64,000 nt of DNA from Neoechinorhynchus agilis (taxonomy: Eukaryota > Acanthocephala), in assembly GCA_051530055.1 (NCBI GenBank), contig CM121342.1, forward strand, positions 2,604,001 to 2,668,000, written 5' to 3'. Made by a program: the position numbers and the translations under genes. Below, piece after piece: positions 22,560 to 34,573 of this stretch (positions are counted from its first letter, which is position 1; each line of letters begins with the position of its first letter). The notes beneath the pieces were generated by a model. That model did not search any database. It saw nothing but the letters and a program-made list of their open reading frames with translations, and was not told the DNA's origin.

Positions 22560-23460
22560 GATTTTTTACAAATGCGAGAAAGAGCGACGTTTTCAACGCG
22601 GAAATTACGTCTCTTTTCGACGATTTATCCGCTACCGGCGACTATCATCTGCGCTCAGTGTCTACCTATAAAATTAATTGACCAGCGTAGTTGGCAGCCG
22701 TGTTTAATATCTCGCTGTTCTTGTGCGTTAAATCATTTGCAGACGACTTAATTCTCGGTAAACGTGTCGTAAATAGTAGAGTAGCCACCAAACTGCGAAC
22801 TATTGAGACTTATCGTTTTAACCGGGGGATTTGTGTGCCTAAGACACACCGGCCGATGTACTGTTTGGAGAGTCCTGTCCTTCTTTTTATATATCGTGAA
22901 CTCCCTATCCTTATCAGTCTATTTGAACCGAGCTTCCATTTTTGAGTAGGAATATTCTAAGTAGTTTGACGGATGAGGAATGGTGTAAAGTCCTGATGCT
23001 GGAGATCGATAACATGGCCGAGATTGAAACCAAGAAAATAAAAGTCAGACATACTAAAAAGCTTCTTAAACCCACTGATGGCCATATTTTACATTCCGTC
23101 AGATAATAAGAAATATTTGATCAATCACTACCTGAAGAAGTGTTGGAACTATTGCCATTTAGTCCTGAGTTTATTCTGACCACAAGAATTAGAGCCTGCA
23201 GTTCAGGGTACTCAGATTCGTGCGCGGAGGGGACGATGGAGGCCATAATGATACAAAAACCGATACGTTTGTGGGCAACAAAGCGGGTTACACACTCAAT
23301 CTACGGATACCAACGGATAGACGAAATTGAGTGCTTCTCGAGTGCATGTTAGATAGACTGAAGAAAGCCTACGCGAAGGCCGAAAATTATCAAATGAATT
23401 ATCATAATTCGCTATAAAAAGTAAATGATGAGCTGAGTCTTATGACGTAAGCAAAGTTTA
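22560..23460 (+). mobile_element. Penelope-like element remnant (copy 1)
   Basis: Fragmentary coding with the same motif order as the 62-kb Penelope-like protein: the N-terminal part (ITSLFDDLSATGDYHLRSVS near 22600), VRHTKKLLKPTDGHI near 23045 (compare KRHTKKLMKLTDGH) and LPEEVLELLPFSPEFI near 23125. It is heavily broken and lacks the catalytic RT and endonuclease parts. It lies directly downstream of the 28S fragment. Confidence 0.7.
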
Positions 23461-23841
23461 TTTGTTGAATGGCTATGATTAGTACAAAGCTATGAAGGTC
23501 ATGTTGGTTACATCATGAAAAGCTCTCTGAACTAGCAGAGAAGCTTGGGGTAGTAATTATGACTTAAGCGCAATCGGGCAAAATGAGTTTTATCGACACG
23601 TTTTTTCGAAAACTGATCCAAAATGTCGAGTCTTGTGACGTAAGCAACATCCACATTAAGTTGATAAAATAACTTATATGGAGGGACTCAAAGTTTCGGG
23701 GGTCGCTCACGGTCAAAGAACCATAATGATCGTCCCATTATTGTTTTCAGTGAGCGATATAAAATTGGTGAGACAGCCAGGAGGTGTCTAGAACGTGTAA
23801 TAAAACATTTGATTCTGTTAGAAGTACTATTCAAGAAAGAT

Positions 23842-24688
23842 AACAAAATCTGCTATTTTTACAGTAAAAAATAGATACCTAAAATTCTGGTTTGTCATTA
23901 GATTTTAAAATGTTTAAGAATTGTGTCAGAAATTATTCAACTGATTAGTGATGTTATTGTTGTATAGGATTTTGTAAACGAATGATATCAGTATTATTAA
24001 GATAATTTGTTTAAAAATATATATCATTACTAATAAAAATAGTTTTGCTGAACGAAGTGATCCCCGCGGAATTCCACATTTGGAGTAAACACCTCTCTCT
24101 AATCTTTCAAAAGCACTCAAAGCGTTTTCATTCTCTTCCTCCTCAATTTCTACCACACATTTCTCCTTTTACTCACACTTACAACACTCGTCACCCCAAC
24201 ATTTTCCACCCTTCAGTTCCTGGCACAAATCTCTACCTTCGCTGCTTCTTGCCAACCGCTCAATCCCCCAAATGCGAATTGATTCGGCGGAAAGAGTGGA
24301 AAACAAAATAACAACTTAACCGACCAAAAACAATTTTACGAACCATAGTCAACTTACTTATAATTTTTCTTTTAATAAATAAAACGTGTTTATATGTCGA
24401 TATTAACAATTTGAATTGAAAATATATCAGTGTTGATGGAAAAAAGGTGTTTAGGATTATTTGTATTTCTTGTAAAGAATTGTAACCCACCTGAATAACC
24501 AATACGTGAGTATGTGAGGGTGATTCAATAATAGTTAAGAACTGGTCCCCTGAAAAGATAATACGTAAAAGTACGACTCTGAAATACCCTGTAAGAGGTA
24601 CAATGGCATGCGAATTGCTCACGAATGTTGAGAAGCCGAAATTGGGAATCGTATTATTTATCGGGAAGTTTATTTCGATTTTTTAATT
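23842..24688. other. Spacer between A1 and the next gene
   Basis: AT-rich. Weak open frames on the minus strand (24260-24622, with GDQFLTIIESPSHTHVLVIQ) look partly coding-like but show no domain. Confidence 0.4.
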
Positions 24689-25319
24689 CCAGCATATTCA
24701 TAAGGCGAGACTGGTGAATAGTTGCGAGCCTTCATTCCAGGATAAAACCTTTTTCGTCTTGCCAAAATCAGGGGAAATGTTCTTAGGAACCTCAAATTGG
24801 TTACGACTGGAGACCGCGTGGGTCCAAGTTGACAATTTGAGGCTGCTGAGTTGTTTAATTGTTAAGTAATCTAGCCGAGGATGCTTTTTAGCAAATGCGC
24901 CCCTTTAATTGTGTTATTTGCTAGGGGTCTTGACGCATTTTTAGTGAAGGGATGCAAAATCCATACGACTGTTATTATAATTTAAATAAACCTACGGGTG
25001 AAAGGATTTCCAACCGATATAAGTAAAATCCATTAAAGATTCACGGAGCAGCCACGCGGGGCATAATGACCCCAACAGCTACATCTCTGACAAAATAGTC
25101 ATTTCGTAATGAAAGATGGTTTCCCGAAGTTTCGAAAAGGTTAGCTAGTGATATTTTATTCCAACCGCGACGCAGAGTTGAAGAGTTAAAATTTGCATAG
25201 GGTTGTAGGGAGTAAGGAAGCGCCAAATATTTTATTGGTCGGAACCCGTATTCGTGGAAGATGTTCTTAAAATCCCCCTCGGTAAGTTTCTGCGGAACAT
25301 TGAACATTAGGAACGTCAA
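24689..25319 (-). CDS. Uncertain gene, RRM-like N-terminal exon plus a second exon
   Basis: The frame 25319-25041 opens TFLMFNVPQKLTEGDFKNIF, resembling the RNP2 strand and first helix of an RNA-recognition motif, but no RNP1 is seen. A second minus-strand open stretch (about 24890-24690) gives LDYLTIKQLSSLKLSTWTHA and ends KKVLSWNEGSQLFTSLAL. Joining them needs an intron whose sites I could not fix. It may be two unrelated fragments or a decayed gene. Confidence 0.3.
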
Positions 25320-25660
25320 TCTTCGTGATAAATCAGTAAACGTTATTTTAATACTACTAAATTCCTTTCCTTTACGGTCAGAAATCAGCCTATTTTAATC
25401 CTTCAACACCAATTCATTTTCTAGCCTAATATTTCGGTGACACCATTTACAACTCGTTAGTTTATAAAATCAAGTGAGGAGTAAAGTGCGTCAAGATTTT
25501 ACGACTTAAAAACCTTTCTAAAGAGCGCATTGAGTTACTCATCGAGAGTTTTACCTGTGCAAAACTACAACACTCAATTCTTTTTAACTAGCCCTCGACA
25601 AAAAACCAAAGACTATTCTTATAAGAGTACCTCACCATCTGAGGCTTCAGCGACAAGACA

Positions 25661-27912
25661 ATGTACCAAGGATTTTATTCGACAATATTCATCATTCTCG
25701 CAACAATCATGGCACCGACACTTTGCGAACCGCCGTGCACGGCTCCATTTTACTGCAATGGAACGTATTTGAGGCTGATCGGAGATGCAAATATTTATAC
25801 AGATTCGAAATCAATCGTTGACCTGGTAATGAAATTTGATTGGGATGTGATGGAAGCCAACTTCACAAAGGAACTTATAAATGCCGGTAATAATAGTGCA
25901 AAAGTAAAGACGGTTGTGAGTAAATATTTCAGTGATCCTGGCAGTGAATTAAAAGAGGTTATTCCATCAGATTGGCAAGAACACTTACAATATATTGATG
26001 AAGAGATTGAGGATGACAAGTACCGGAATTTCGCTCATCACCTTAATCGACTGTGGAAATTGTTATGCAGAGAACAGGTTGAAAATCTAAATTTAGACCG
26101 AACATCATTTCTGCCAATGAAATATCCAAACCTCGTTCCCGGGGGTAGGTTCCGGGAAGTTTACTATTGGGATTCATATTGGACGGCAAAAGGTGCGTTG
26201 CGCTGCGGAATGACCGACACCGTAAAGGATATGATTTTAAATATGTTCGATAGTGTTATTAAATATGGATTTGTTCCTAATGGTGGGCGAGTTTATTACA
26301 CAACTCGATCGCAGCCACCAGTACTTACATTAATGGTCGATGATTACTACGAAAAGACAAAAGATAAAGAATTTATTCGAAATTCCATCGTGGTTTTAGA
26401 GATGGAATTCGATTTCTGGGTGCGGAACCGGACGGTGAAAATAGATGGCCAGCCGGATGATATTCTCCTGTTTCAATATCGGACAAATATTACAAGTGAG
26501 CGCCCTGAATCTTTCAAAGAGGATCTCAAAACAGCGAACGAAGCCGAAGAGAAAATGAATAGAAGTAGAGAACAAGTATTTATCGACATTTCATCGGCTG
26601 CGGAGAGCGGCTGGGATTTCAGCTCTAAGTATTGGTACTTAAAGAGGTTGCTCATTCGTTCTCATAATCCAAAGCTTGAGCTTTAAAGAAACCTCTTTAC
26701 AAGCAGACGAACGAATTTGTTGTTCTGTTTGTTCTTTAGGATTTTCGCATTTACCCTTCCTAAGACTATATTTTGCGAGACATTGGACCATTTAATAGTC
26801 TGGAATGAGTAGTTTAAATTTATCCAAAAGTACAAACTCCTTCGTTTGAAACTTTTGCATAGTAAGAAATACTTTCGAAATGGCAATGATATTCATTAAT
26901 CGCCTTGAAACAAATTCAGCGGACTTGAATTTTCATTGGTTCATTTTGAGTCTTAGCTTTTCGGAACAGTAAAGTCCAAACAAATCTTCTGATTTTCTAT
27001 TCGCTCTTAAATCCATTTAAGTACCAATACAATCGTTGGCTGGCATACACCGGACCACACTCCAGAGCATTGTATAGTATTCGTACAACCCGGATTATTC
27101 CAGTTTGCCTCAATAGTATTCTTTTCCTTGTGGCGGATAAATTGTCCAGATTTGAATTATTGCTAAATAGGACGGACAAGGTTCAATATTTTAATAATCA
27201 AAAGGAACGAATTCGAATGGGTTTAACAAAATACATGTGGGATCCAGTCGATCTTCAATGGTATGACTTTGATTTAGACTTTAACGCTACTCACAAAACC
27301 TTCTATGTGTCAAATTTCTATCCATTGTGGGCAAAGAGCCATTCATTAACCGACGACGAACTGTACAATGTCGTGAAACGGCTTGAGGACCTCGACGTAT
27401 TGTCGTTTCCAAGCGGCTTTCCAACTTCATTGGTCACAAGCCTTGAACAATGGGACCTCCCAAATGCCTGGGCACCCTTGCAGGACATTATAATCCAAGG
27501 ATTGATTAATGCCAAGCGTGGAAATTCCACCGGGTTAGCCTTTCACTTGTTAGAAAGATGGATCGCAAACAATTATCAAACATTCAAATCAACTTCGAAT
27601 ATGTACGAAAAGTACAGTGCCGTAACTCCCGGATACCCTGGAGAGGGTGGCGAATACGAAGTCCAAGTTGGTTTTGGATGGACTAATGGGGTGGCGCTTA
27701 ACTATTTATTCGACTTTGGTAACCTTCTGGTCATTAAGTCACCGTTTGAATACAAGACGACCACAATAGTCCTTGGTGTAGTTTCTGGACTTCTCGGCAT
27801 TTTTAGTGCAATTTTGTCTATATTTTACGTGAAGAAGAGACGTGCTGTGAAGAATTTTGGACGCAATTCACAAGAGGAATCTGGTATAAGTTTGAGAACA
27901 TCAGACTCATAA
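25661..27912 (+). CDS. Trehalase, membrane-anchored (GH37), 604 aa, two exons
   Basis: Hydrolyses extracellular trehalose to two glucoses. Exons 25661-26628 and 27066-27912 join in phase (AA|A) to give ESGWDFSSKALYSIRTT. Residues 1-22 form a signal peptide. Signature 1 PGGRFREVYYWDSYW lies near 160; the likely catalytic acid Asp near 319 (ESGWDFSS); signature 2 QWDLPNAWAP near 451; GEGGEYEVQVGFGWTNG near 515. A C-terminal helix near 555-577 is followed by a basic stop-transfer KKRR, as in insect TRE2-type enzymes. Family length is normal and no defect is seen. Unrelated genes flank it; it lies between the two copies of the 8.25-kb block. The inner start is supported by the signal peptide. Confidence 0.93.
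26629..27030. repeat. 15-bp inverted repeat framing the trehalase intron
   Basis: GTATTGGTACTTAAA (26629-26643) begins exactly at the intron's GT donor, and its perfect inverse complement TTTAAGTACCAATAC lies at 27016-27030, 35 bp before the acceptor. The intron (437 nt) is much longer than the ~50-nt norm of this region. This would fit a small inverted-repeat element that supplies the 5' splice site. Confidence 0.5.
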
Positions 27913-28038
27913 TATATTGATACTGCACGAAATTGTTTTTGCCCATCTATTATGCGAAGATCGTGATTGACTAAGGATACAATTATCTTCTATAAAGTTA
28001 CAATTTGATGACTCATTTTAAGAGAAAATTGATATCTT

Positions 28039-28044
28039 AATAAA
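28039..28044 (+). promoter_or_regulatory. Trehalase poly(A) signal
   Basis: AATAAA 127 nt past the stop codon. The same hexamer is kept in the duplicated tail near 41.3 kb. Confidence 0.6.
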
Positions 28045-28111
28045 ACAATCAAGATAGAAAAATTCGCAACAAGTTCAAAATATCGATATGTGAGGTACCG
28101 GGCTACGTGAT

Positions 28112-28200
28112 AAGAATTATTGTTTAGTTCTCAACCAAACTGATGATGAGCCCGACGAGGTTCGAGACGTTGGGTGACGACCTAAACAATAATCCTAAGT
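28112..28200 (+). ncRNA. Hammerhead-like repeat H4 after trehalase
   Basis: The core at 28140-28171 reads CTGATGA, stem II GAGCC/GGTTC, GAG (one change from GAA), palindromic ACGT and U. Flanks pair as a long stem I: ATTATTGTTTAG (5') with CTAAACAATAAT (3'). The 3' arm GGTGACGACCTAAAC is the exact complement of the 5' arm of the sister copy H5. Confidence 0.55.
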
Positions 28201-28207
28201 TTTCACA

Positions 28208-28300
28208 ATCGTAGGTGCTTCCGAACATTGTCAATATCTTTTTATAGCATTTTGAAATTTGTAGAAAATATCCAATTTAAACTTTAGGAATGGAACAACT
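28208..28300 (+). repeat. Dispersed ~95-bp repeat, copy 2
   Basis: GTGCTTCCGAACATTGTCAA, TATAGCATTTTGAAATTTGT, TCCAATTTAAACTTT. Diverged copy of 21022-21117. Confidence 0.6.
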
Positions 28301-28575
28301 CCTTCTTGGATTTAACATTGATAAATATTTTGACTTCTTCAATAAGATCCAATAGTCTTGTCAGTACTTTCGATTTCCTCAGCTTGCGTACTTCTGATCG
28401 CGGAACAAAATCACTATAAATGGTATTGTATTTTTAGCGGATTCAAACTCAGAATTTAGTTTTCGGAAAGGTCTTTAACCAGAGGATTTGAAAAACTTAA
28501 AAAAATCCGTGAACTCTGGCGGCCATTTTAAATCAGTCCGCAAGATGGAAAATGGTAGTTCAGAAGATTAAAATA
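28301..28575. other. Spacer before duplication copy A2
   Basis: No gene or repeat recognised. The A2 edge follows at ACGAGAGATG. Confidence 0.4.
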
Positions 28576-28923
28576 ACGAGAGATGAATTAAAAATTATTT
28601 AGAAGTATCAATGCCTACTGAAAATTCTCTGAGTCAGCTTTAACAATTTAATTTCGTACAAATAAAGTCGATTTCCTCTCGACTTTCATTATCTTAAGCA
28701 TAAATATTAATATTTGCTGCATAAATAAGCTTGGTTCAAAGTAAATACATGCCAAGATGTCTGCTTTTACTTGCCGGATTTTAATGAAAACTGAGACTGT
28801 TCCAATGCCTACTTCACTTTCAATAGAATTATAAGTAAAACTTTAAAATTATTTTTAAAACAAAAGCACAAATTAAGCATTTATAACGTTTTTAATACGA
28901 CCATAATCGTCGGCTTTTCAACA

Positions 28924-30651
28924 TTATCTTCTACTGTAAAAACTCCGCGGTTTACTGAAGTTTTTACTTCTATTTCGGCTCTGTTCCGTATTGCGATTAT
29001 AGTAAACGTCTTGTCGGTCTTCCTGGTAATTCCGTGCTCGATAATCTCGCTCGTACATTCGATCATTGCGATTTGAATGCTGCCGGTTCATCGGGAACTG
29101 CCTCATGTTATAATGTTGTTGTCTCGTTGTAGAGTCCTGCCAACGTGACCTTCGTTCGCCATTATCCCTAGAGTTGAAATTTAATCTACCATCATGTTGA
29201 TGTCTATTATTATCATTTTGTCGATGATTAGAGTATTGATTTCTAGGATGAACTTGGTCCAGTTGTCTCTGGTTCTGAAATCTCGGCCTTGAAGATTCAC
29301 TTCGCTCGCCAAATCGATCTGCAGAGAATTGATTGCGATTAGAGCTCGGTCGATGAACTGTTCTGCTTCGTGGAGTATCTAATCGTTCCGTCTCATTTTT
29401 CACTTCGGTTCTTTGTTGACCTTGCGAATCTTGACAATGCACCGACGGTGGCCTGTATTCAGCAGATTGTTGAGAAACATTGGTTTTCTGGTTAGCCGGA
29501 ATTTTCTGTTCAATTTGGTTCGATTTTGATTGATGATCCACATTTTTGTCATCATTTAAATTCTGTGTATCAACGGCATTATCAATTTGAGAATTTGATT
29601 TTTCGTCGCATTCATTTCGGCTCGGTTCAGTCTTGCGATTGCAGTAAACTTCTTGTCGGCCTTCCTGGTAATTCCGTGCTCGATAATCTCGCTCGTACAT
29701 TCGATCGTCGCGATTTGAATGCTGCCGGTTCATCGGGAACTGCCTCTGGTTATAATGTTGTTGTCTCGTTGTAGAGTCCTGCCAACGTGACCTTCGTTCC
29801 CCATTATCCCTTGGGTTATAATTTAATCTAATATTTTGCTGATGTCCATTATTGTCGTTTTGTCGATAATTCGAGTGTTGATTTCTAGAATGAACTTGAT
29901 CCAGCGGTCTCTGGTTCTGAAATCTTGGTCCTAATGATTCACCTCGCTCACCCAATCGATCGGCAAAGAATTGATTGCGATTCGAGTTCGGTCGATGAAC
30001 TGTTCTGCTTCTTGGAGTATCTGATCTTTCCGTTTCATTTTTGGCATCCCTCCTTTGTTGGTTTTGCAGATCTCGACAATGCGCCGGCGGCGGCCTGTGT
30101 CCAACAAATTCATGAGAAAAATTGGTTTTCTGGTTAGCCGGAATTTCCTCCCCAATTTGGTTCGATTTTAATCGATGAACCATATTATTGTTATCATTTG
30201 AAGTCTGTGTATCCGGTGCATTATCGATTTGGGGGTTGGACTTTTTGTTGCGTTCGCAGTCACTGCAATATTCGGACTCATCGGACCCATCGTTGCACTC
30301 AACACAAACATCAACTGCCATAGTTACAGGACTATCGTTTTCATGTTTCTTGGTATCTTGTACCTCATTACTTCCATCAATTAGACAATTTTTATTTCGC
30401 TCAATATCGCGATTTCGGTCAGAATAAAGTCCCAGCTCTCTCTCCGTTTCGGAACGAATTATTGTATTAGCTGAACTTATTCTTACACCATCCGAATCGT
30501 TTCCTTTTGTTGATTTCTCGGAGCTCTCATTAATGATTTCTGGTTGACCAACGAGCTCCTGCGTCCACGTACCATCTGGTAATTGGTAACTTGGGATGTG
30601 AAATGTGCCGGTTTCTGGATCGAACACTACTTCAGGTAATCTATTTGACAT
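28924..30651 (-). CDS. R/N/Q-rich protein with PYM-like N-terminus (575 aa), copy 2
   Basis: Same length and frame as 15922-17649. I see only a few residue changes (for example Val to Phe after NQKTN in the first module, Ala to Val before DHQSKSN, Asp to Glu after QRT). Both copies keep one uninterrupted frame through two 200-residue modules, although the neighbouring second gene is broken in both. This hints that the frame is under constraint or that the duplication is very young. Confidence 0.6.
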   Translation of the reverse strand: MSNRLPEVVFDPETGTFHIPSYQLPDGTWTQELVGQPEIINESSEKSTKGNDSDGVRISSANTIIRSETERELGLYSDRNRDIERNKNCLIDGSNEVQDTKKHENDSPVTMAVDVCVECNDGSDESEYCSDCERNKKSNPQIDNAPDTQTSNDNNNMVHRLKSNQIGEEIPANQKTNFSHEFVGHRPPPAHCRDLQNQQRRDAKNETERSDTPRSRTVHRPNSNRNQFFADRLGERGESLGPRFQNQRPLDQVHSRNQHSNYRQNDNNGHQQNIRLNYNPRDNGERRSRWQDSTTRQQHYNQRQFPMNRQHSNRDDRMYERDYRARNYQEGRQEVYCNRKTEPSRNECDEKSNSQIDNAVDTQNLNDDKNVDHQSKSNQIEQKIPANQKTNVSQQSAEYRPPSVHCQDSQGQQRTEVKNETERLDTPRSRTVHRPSSNRNQFSADRFGERSESSRPRFQNQRQLDQVHPRNQYSNHRQNDNNRHQHDGRLNFNSRDNGERRSRWQDSTTRQQHYNMRQFPMNRQHSNRNDRMYERDYRARNYQEDRQDVYYNRNTEQSRNRSKNFSKPRSFYSRR

Positions 30652-32698
30652 TCTAAAAATGGAATGTTATTAAATAACCGGTCATTGTATAAGTAAACTC
30701 TTTCAGCAGCGACGAGAAAAATTATTGAAATTAAGTGATTGTATCCCTTAATTAATTTTTTCTATAGTGCTTTTGTGGAAAATGCGCTAATTACGGAAAC
30801 CTAATTAAAATTTTAATCAAGCTAAATAAAGTAAATTTTAAAAAGCAGGAGTTTCGTTCAAGTTCTATTGTTTCTGAGACCAACTTCCGGTCATTGATTT
30901 AGTTCTAAATAATTAAAATAGACTTTTTTGATGAACTTATGTCAATTTTTTCTATAGAGAACAAATTTCTATACATGAAGAAATTGCAGCCTTCAGGACA
31001 CTACCAAAAACGCGATTAAGGTAAAAAGATAAAATGCGGAAATTTTAGCACTTGAAATAATTTTTGTCGTGCTCGTTTTATCAAAATTGTTTTCCTGTAT
31101 GTCGATAACATTACTTACGTTTTAAGTATTTCAGGTAATTTTAAATAGTTGAATGTTCCCTTGGTTTGTAGATGTAATAATTTTTATCAAGAGATTTCAG
31201 AAGTTCGTTTTCGAGTGATAGCAGTAACTTATTGAAAACTCTCTCGATAGAAGCTGCGTTGGGTTTTTATCTGCTGTCAAAAGAGCGATGCAGGTCAAAT
31301 GCTAAAGGGGCGTTTGTTGTATTTCGTTATTAAAAGCTGATAAAATCAACCAATGAGCGCACGAGCGGTTTGCTTTGCTTTTATCTACATTTCTATTTGT
31401 ATAATCAAGAAACTTGCGTGCTGGTAATTATTTTATTGTCAATAGAGATGTTCAGCAGTACAGTTTAAAGCAATCAATACGTTTATTTTATTCTTTGGCT
31501 GATGTTACGGCTAAAAAGACTGGTAAATCTGTTATTTTTTATTGAAAGTTTCATAGTCGCGAATGAATTTTGATTCAAAGTCCCGTTATTTACAGGGAAA
31601 TAAATGTAATAACTACGGATGAGAGCGTTATGATCAAATATTTGTTGAATTCTAATACGGTCTAATGGTTTTCACTTTCATCCATTGTCCATAAATTTCG
31701 CATCAGGCTGTAAGATCGATCATTAGAAGATCACATTATCGTCCATTGCTAAGAAGAAGACTTCGGTCATTTTTTGACTTTGTAGAAAATTCTCCTTAAA
31801 TCTATCGACCGTATTTTTTAAAGAAATAAGATATGTCGACGAAAAGTGGTGATATATTTGACTGTATAAATTTCCTTAACATAACGAGGCAATGCTGCTA
31901 GCGTGATAGCGACAGCCGAGTACGGAGAGAAGTTGCAATTTTGCGGACGGTGGTGATTGCACGTTTTGTCCTTTATTATTGTAAAACTTATTGTTAAATT
32001 TCCTTAATGCTGAATCGTACTTGATTAATATCATTCAATTTTAATCAAGGTTCTCTAAAAAACAATTGTTTTTTTGTCATTATCGGACTTTACATCGTTG
32101 TCGAAAACTAACTGTTAGTGAACTTTTCAAACTTTCTGCGCTTGCTTTCTTCTCAAAAATATGAATTTTGGACGCATTATCCTTTTTTTTATTTTCTAAA
32201 CTTATTGTTAGTCGTCGTATGCGTTTTTGAAGAACTTCGGAATCGTTTTTAGATTCTAATAATCAAGAAATAAGCGTTTACGTTTTCGTTTTCAATTTTT
32301 TTGCCAGTTCAAACCTTAAAATAATTATGTTCTTTGCGTAACATTCAGGCGCATCGCATTTGGCTAATTTCAAAGCGAGAATCGATGTTTTATTTTTTAA
32401 TGCTGAATAAGTTAAGCGTAAATACGGACCGCTATGCCAAATTCGACGTTTCGGGTATTATGGACTTTTTCTTCTCATTTCCACCAGCAAATAAAATAGA
32501 ACAACAGTGCAATATTCTTCGTCCAAAATTAATAGTGAAATCTTTTGAACTAGACAAATAATTTATTGCTTGCGGTTTATTATCGTTATGTTTGTTTATG
32601 GTGGAAATTGTGAAGGAGTTTTATTAAATCCCATAAAAGGAGCTCCGTTCAAAGTCCTAGATTTTTGTATGTACACGAAGAAAGCTGAATCATTAAGC
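30652..32698. other. Spacer inside duplication A2
   Basis: Mirrors 17650-19692; no supported gene. The 34-bp string shared with 59.8 kb recurs near 31885. Confidence 0.5.
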
Positions 32699-33540
32699 TC
32701 AATGGTGAAGAAACGAGATGAATATGAAAGCTAACAGAATTACCCTCACCGAATGTTTGCCAACCAAACAAATTTGAAAGAAGAACCAAAGAACGCAAAT
32801 AAGCTCTAACGAGAAGCACCAATGCCAGTTCCGTGATACTGAACCATTTTGAGCAATAAGGCAAGGTGCCAAGGCTGTTGGCGTCTTGGAAGCTTCAGTC
32901 GTAATTTCCATTTTCTCGATTGGTACATCGGTCGTTCTTAAAGATTCGGTAGTTGTTATTTTTGTAAGCTCTAGCGCGGTCGTTTTAATTGACTCAAAAT
33001 CGAAATTTGGATTCGTCGTTCTGTGGTCGTCAAATAAAACCTTTGGTTTCACATCGGCGCCTTTGAGTATCGATTTATGCTCTATTCCCTCAGTCTTCGG
33101 CTGAGCAGGAATCCCAGTAATGCTCAACCCTTTGACTATATTCTTTGTGTTTTTTCTGGCTACAAGTGAGCATCGTGTTTTTCTGAGACGGCCTGAGATG
33201 GCAATGTTTGTGCTTCATATCCCTTGTAACTTTTATTCCACCTTGATTGATAATTTTGATTCCACCAGTTATTTCCACATGGATTTGTACCGAAATCGTA
33301 CGGCGGAGAGTTTATCAATGCTGCACTTGGAGACGCCGAACTCATTACTTTTTTGGCCAAAGATGTAGAATCGCCAGTTGAGCTTTTCATCTCGATTGCT
33401 TCGGTTCCTAGCAAAGATCCTACTTTAATTCGCGATTCCATTCCAGGTATTGATTCACCAGACGAAGCGATCGGATAATTTTCAGTGGTCAATGGTCGAT
33501 TGACTGCAATCTGTGGATACTTCTCGAGGAGAAATGTAAC
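32699..33540 (-). pseudogene. Second gene of the duplicated block, copy 2 (broken)
   Basis: Copy of 19693-20515. A 28-bp insertion near 33155, which partly repeats the neighbouring AAAAAACAC string, adds a stop and shifts the frame after YKGYEAQTLPSQAVSEK. The downstream Thr-rich part and hydrophobic C-terminus remain open in their own frame. No family recognised. Confidence 0.5.
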
Positions 33541-34177
33541 TAAAATCTTTTAAGATAACACGATGGTCTTCGTGTGTGAGCGTTTTTAATGTCTTGAACG
33601 ACATCAGCAAACAACATTTCTAAGTCGCTTTTGTTACGATTTGCGTTTTTTAAAATAGAATTTTAATTTTACTTTAAACAAGCCCTATACATACATTAAA
33701 ACAAAATTCACACACATCGTCCTTTTTCTAACACATTTTATCAGAATTTCCGTAAGCGTTGATCAAGGCAGAAGAGCAAGACTAAATGTTGGTATAATAT
33801 CAAATCTCTCAGTGTTTCTCTGCTGTCTTTAGAAATATTTTAAGAGGGATCCAGTGCAATTAGGCTAAGAATCAAGCGCGAGACTTTTCAACGGTGTTAA
33901 GGTGGGGATAAAAATAAACTAGTTAATGCGCCGTGTGACGGTTCAGCGCACAATCCTATAGAGATAAATAAAATCAGCTCGTCAGTCAAAAACATTCGCG
34001 TTTTCAACTTGATGTTAGTCATTTTCTAAAAAAAATCCAGTTTAAAAATCGTATGTGCTTCCGAACATTGTCAATATGTTTCTATAGCATTTTGATATTT
34101 GTGGAAAAATCCAATTTCAACTTTTCTAATGGTTTCAAAACTCCAGCAAAACAATAGCAAATCCGGCAGTGCACAAG

Positions 34178-34573
34178 ACGAATTCATATTTCCGAGTTGC
34201 AATTATTGCCGAAAATGGGGAATGCACTGATTTCACACAAACCGATCACTCGGCGAATAAATGCCCCAACAAAGATTTGCACGCTCTTTAACAATGTGTT
34301 CAAGCTTCCTGACCTTCTTGCTTCAGGTGCTCAAATGCAAAAAATCAAAAAACGTGTTCTGCCAACAAAAGGCCCACAAAGGAGGACATGAGACACACGG
34401 AAATCAAGAAGCTTAGAGATGTAGCGGCGGAGGACAACGATGACTATCGCATGGAAATCGAGGAATCGGGCAACGAGTTTGTTTCCGCTATCATCGCAAC
34501 TCAAACAGATTTGATCAACAAAGGCACGGCGGATCTAATCAAGAATGCCTCGGCCAGGAAACACTGATGTCTC
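34178..34573 (+). other. Decayed zinc-knuckle-like coding fragment, copy 2
   Basis: A2 counterpart of 21150-21545: basic frame, then MRHTEIKKLRDVAAEDNDDY. Nearly unchanged. Confidence 0.3.

Larger units (their letters stand above)
15591..23841 (+). repeat. Segmental duplication, copy A1 (8.25 kb)
   Basis: Nearly identical, base for base, to 28576-36868 in the same orientation, apart from about 90 more diverged bases at the left edge. The right edge is sharp, at AAGAAAGAT. It carries the R/N/Q-rich gene, a second broken gene, a 28S rRNA remnant and a Penelope-like remnant. Differences are scattered single bases, a 28-bp insertion in A2 near 33155 and a few 1-2-bp indels, so the duplication is recent. 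Confidence 0.95.
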
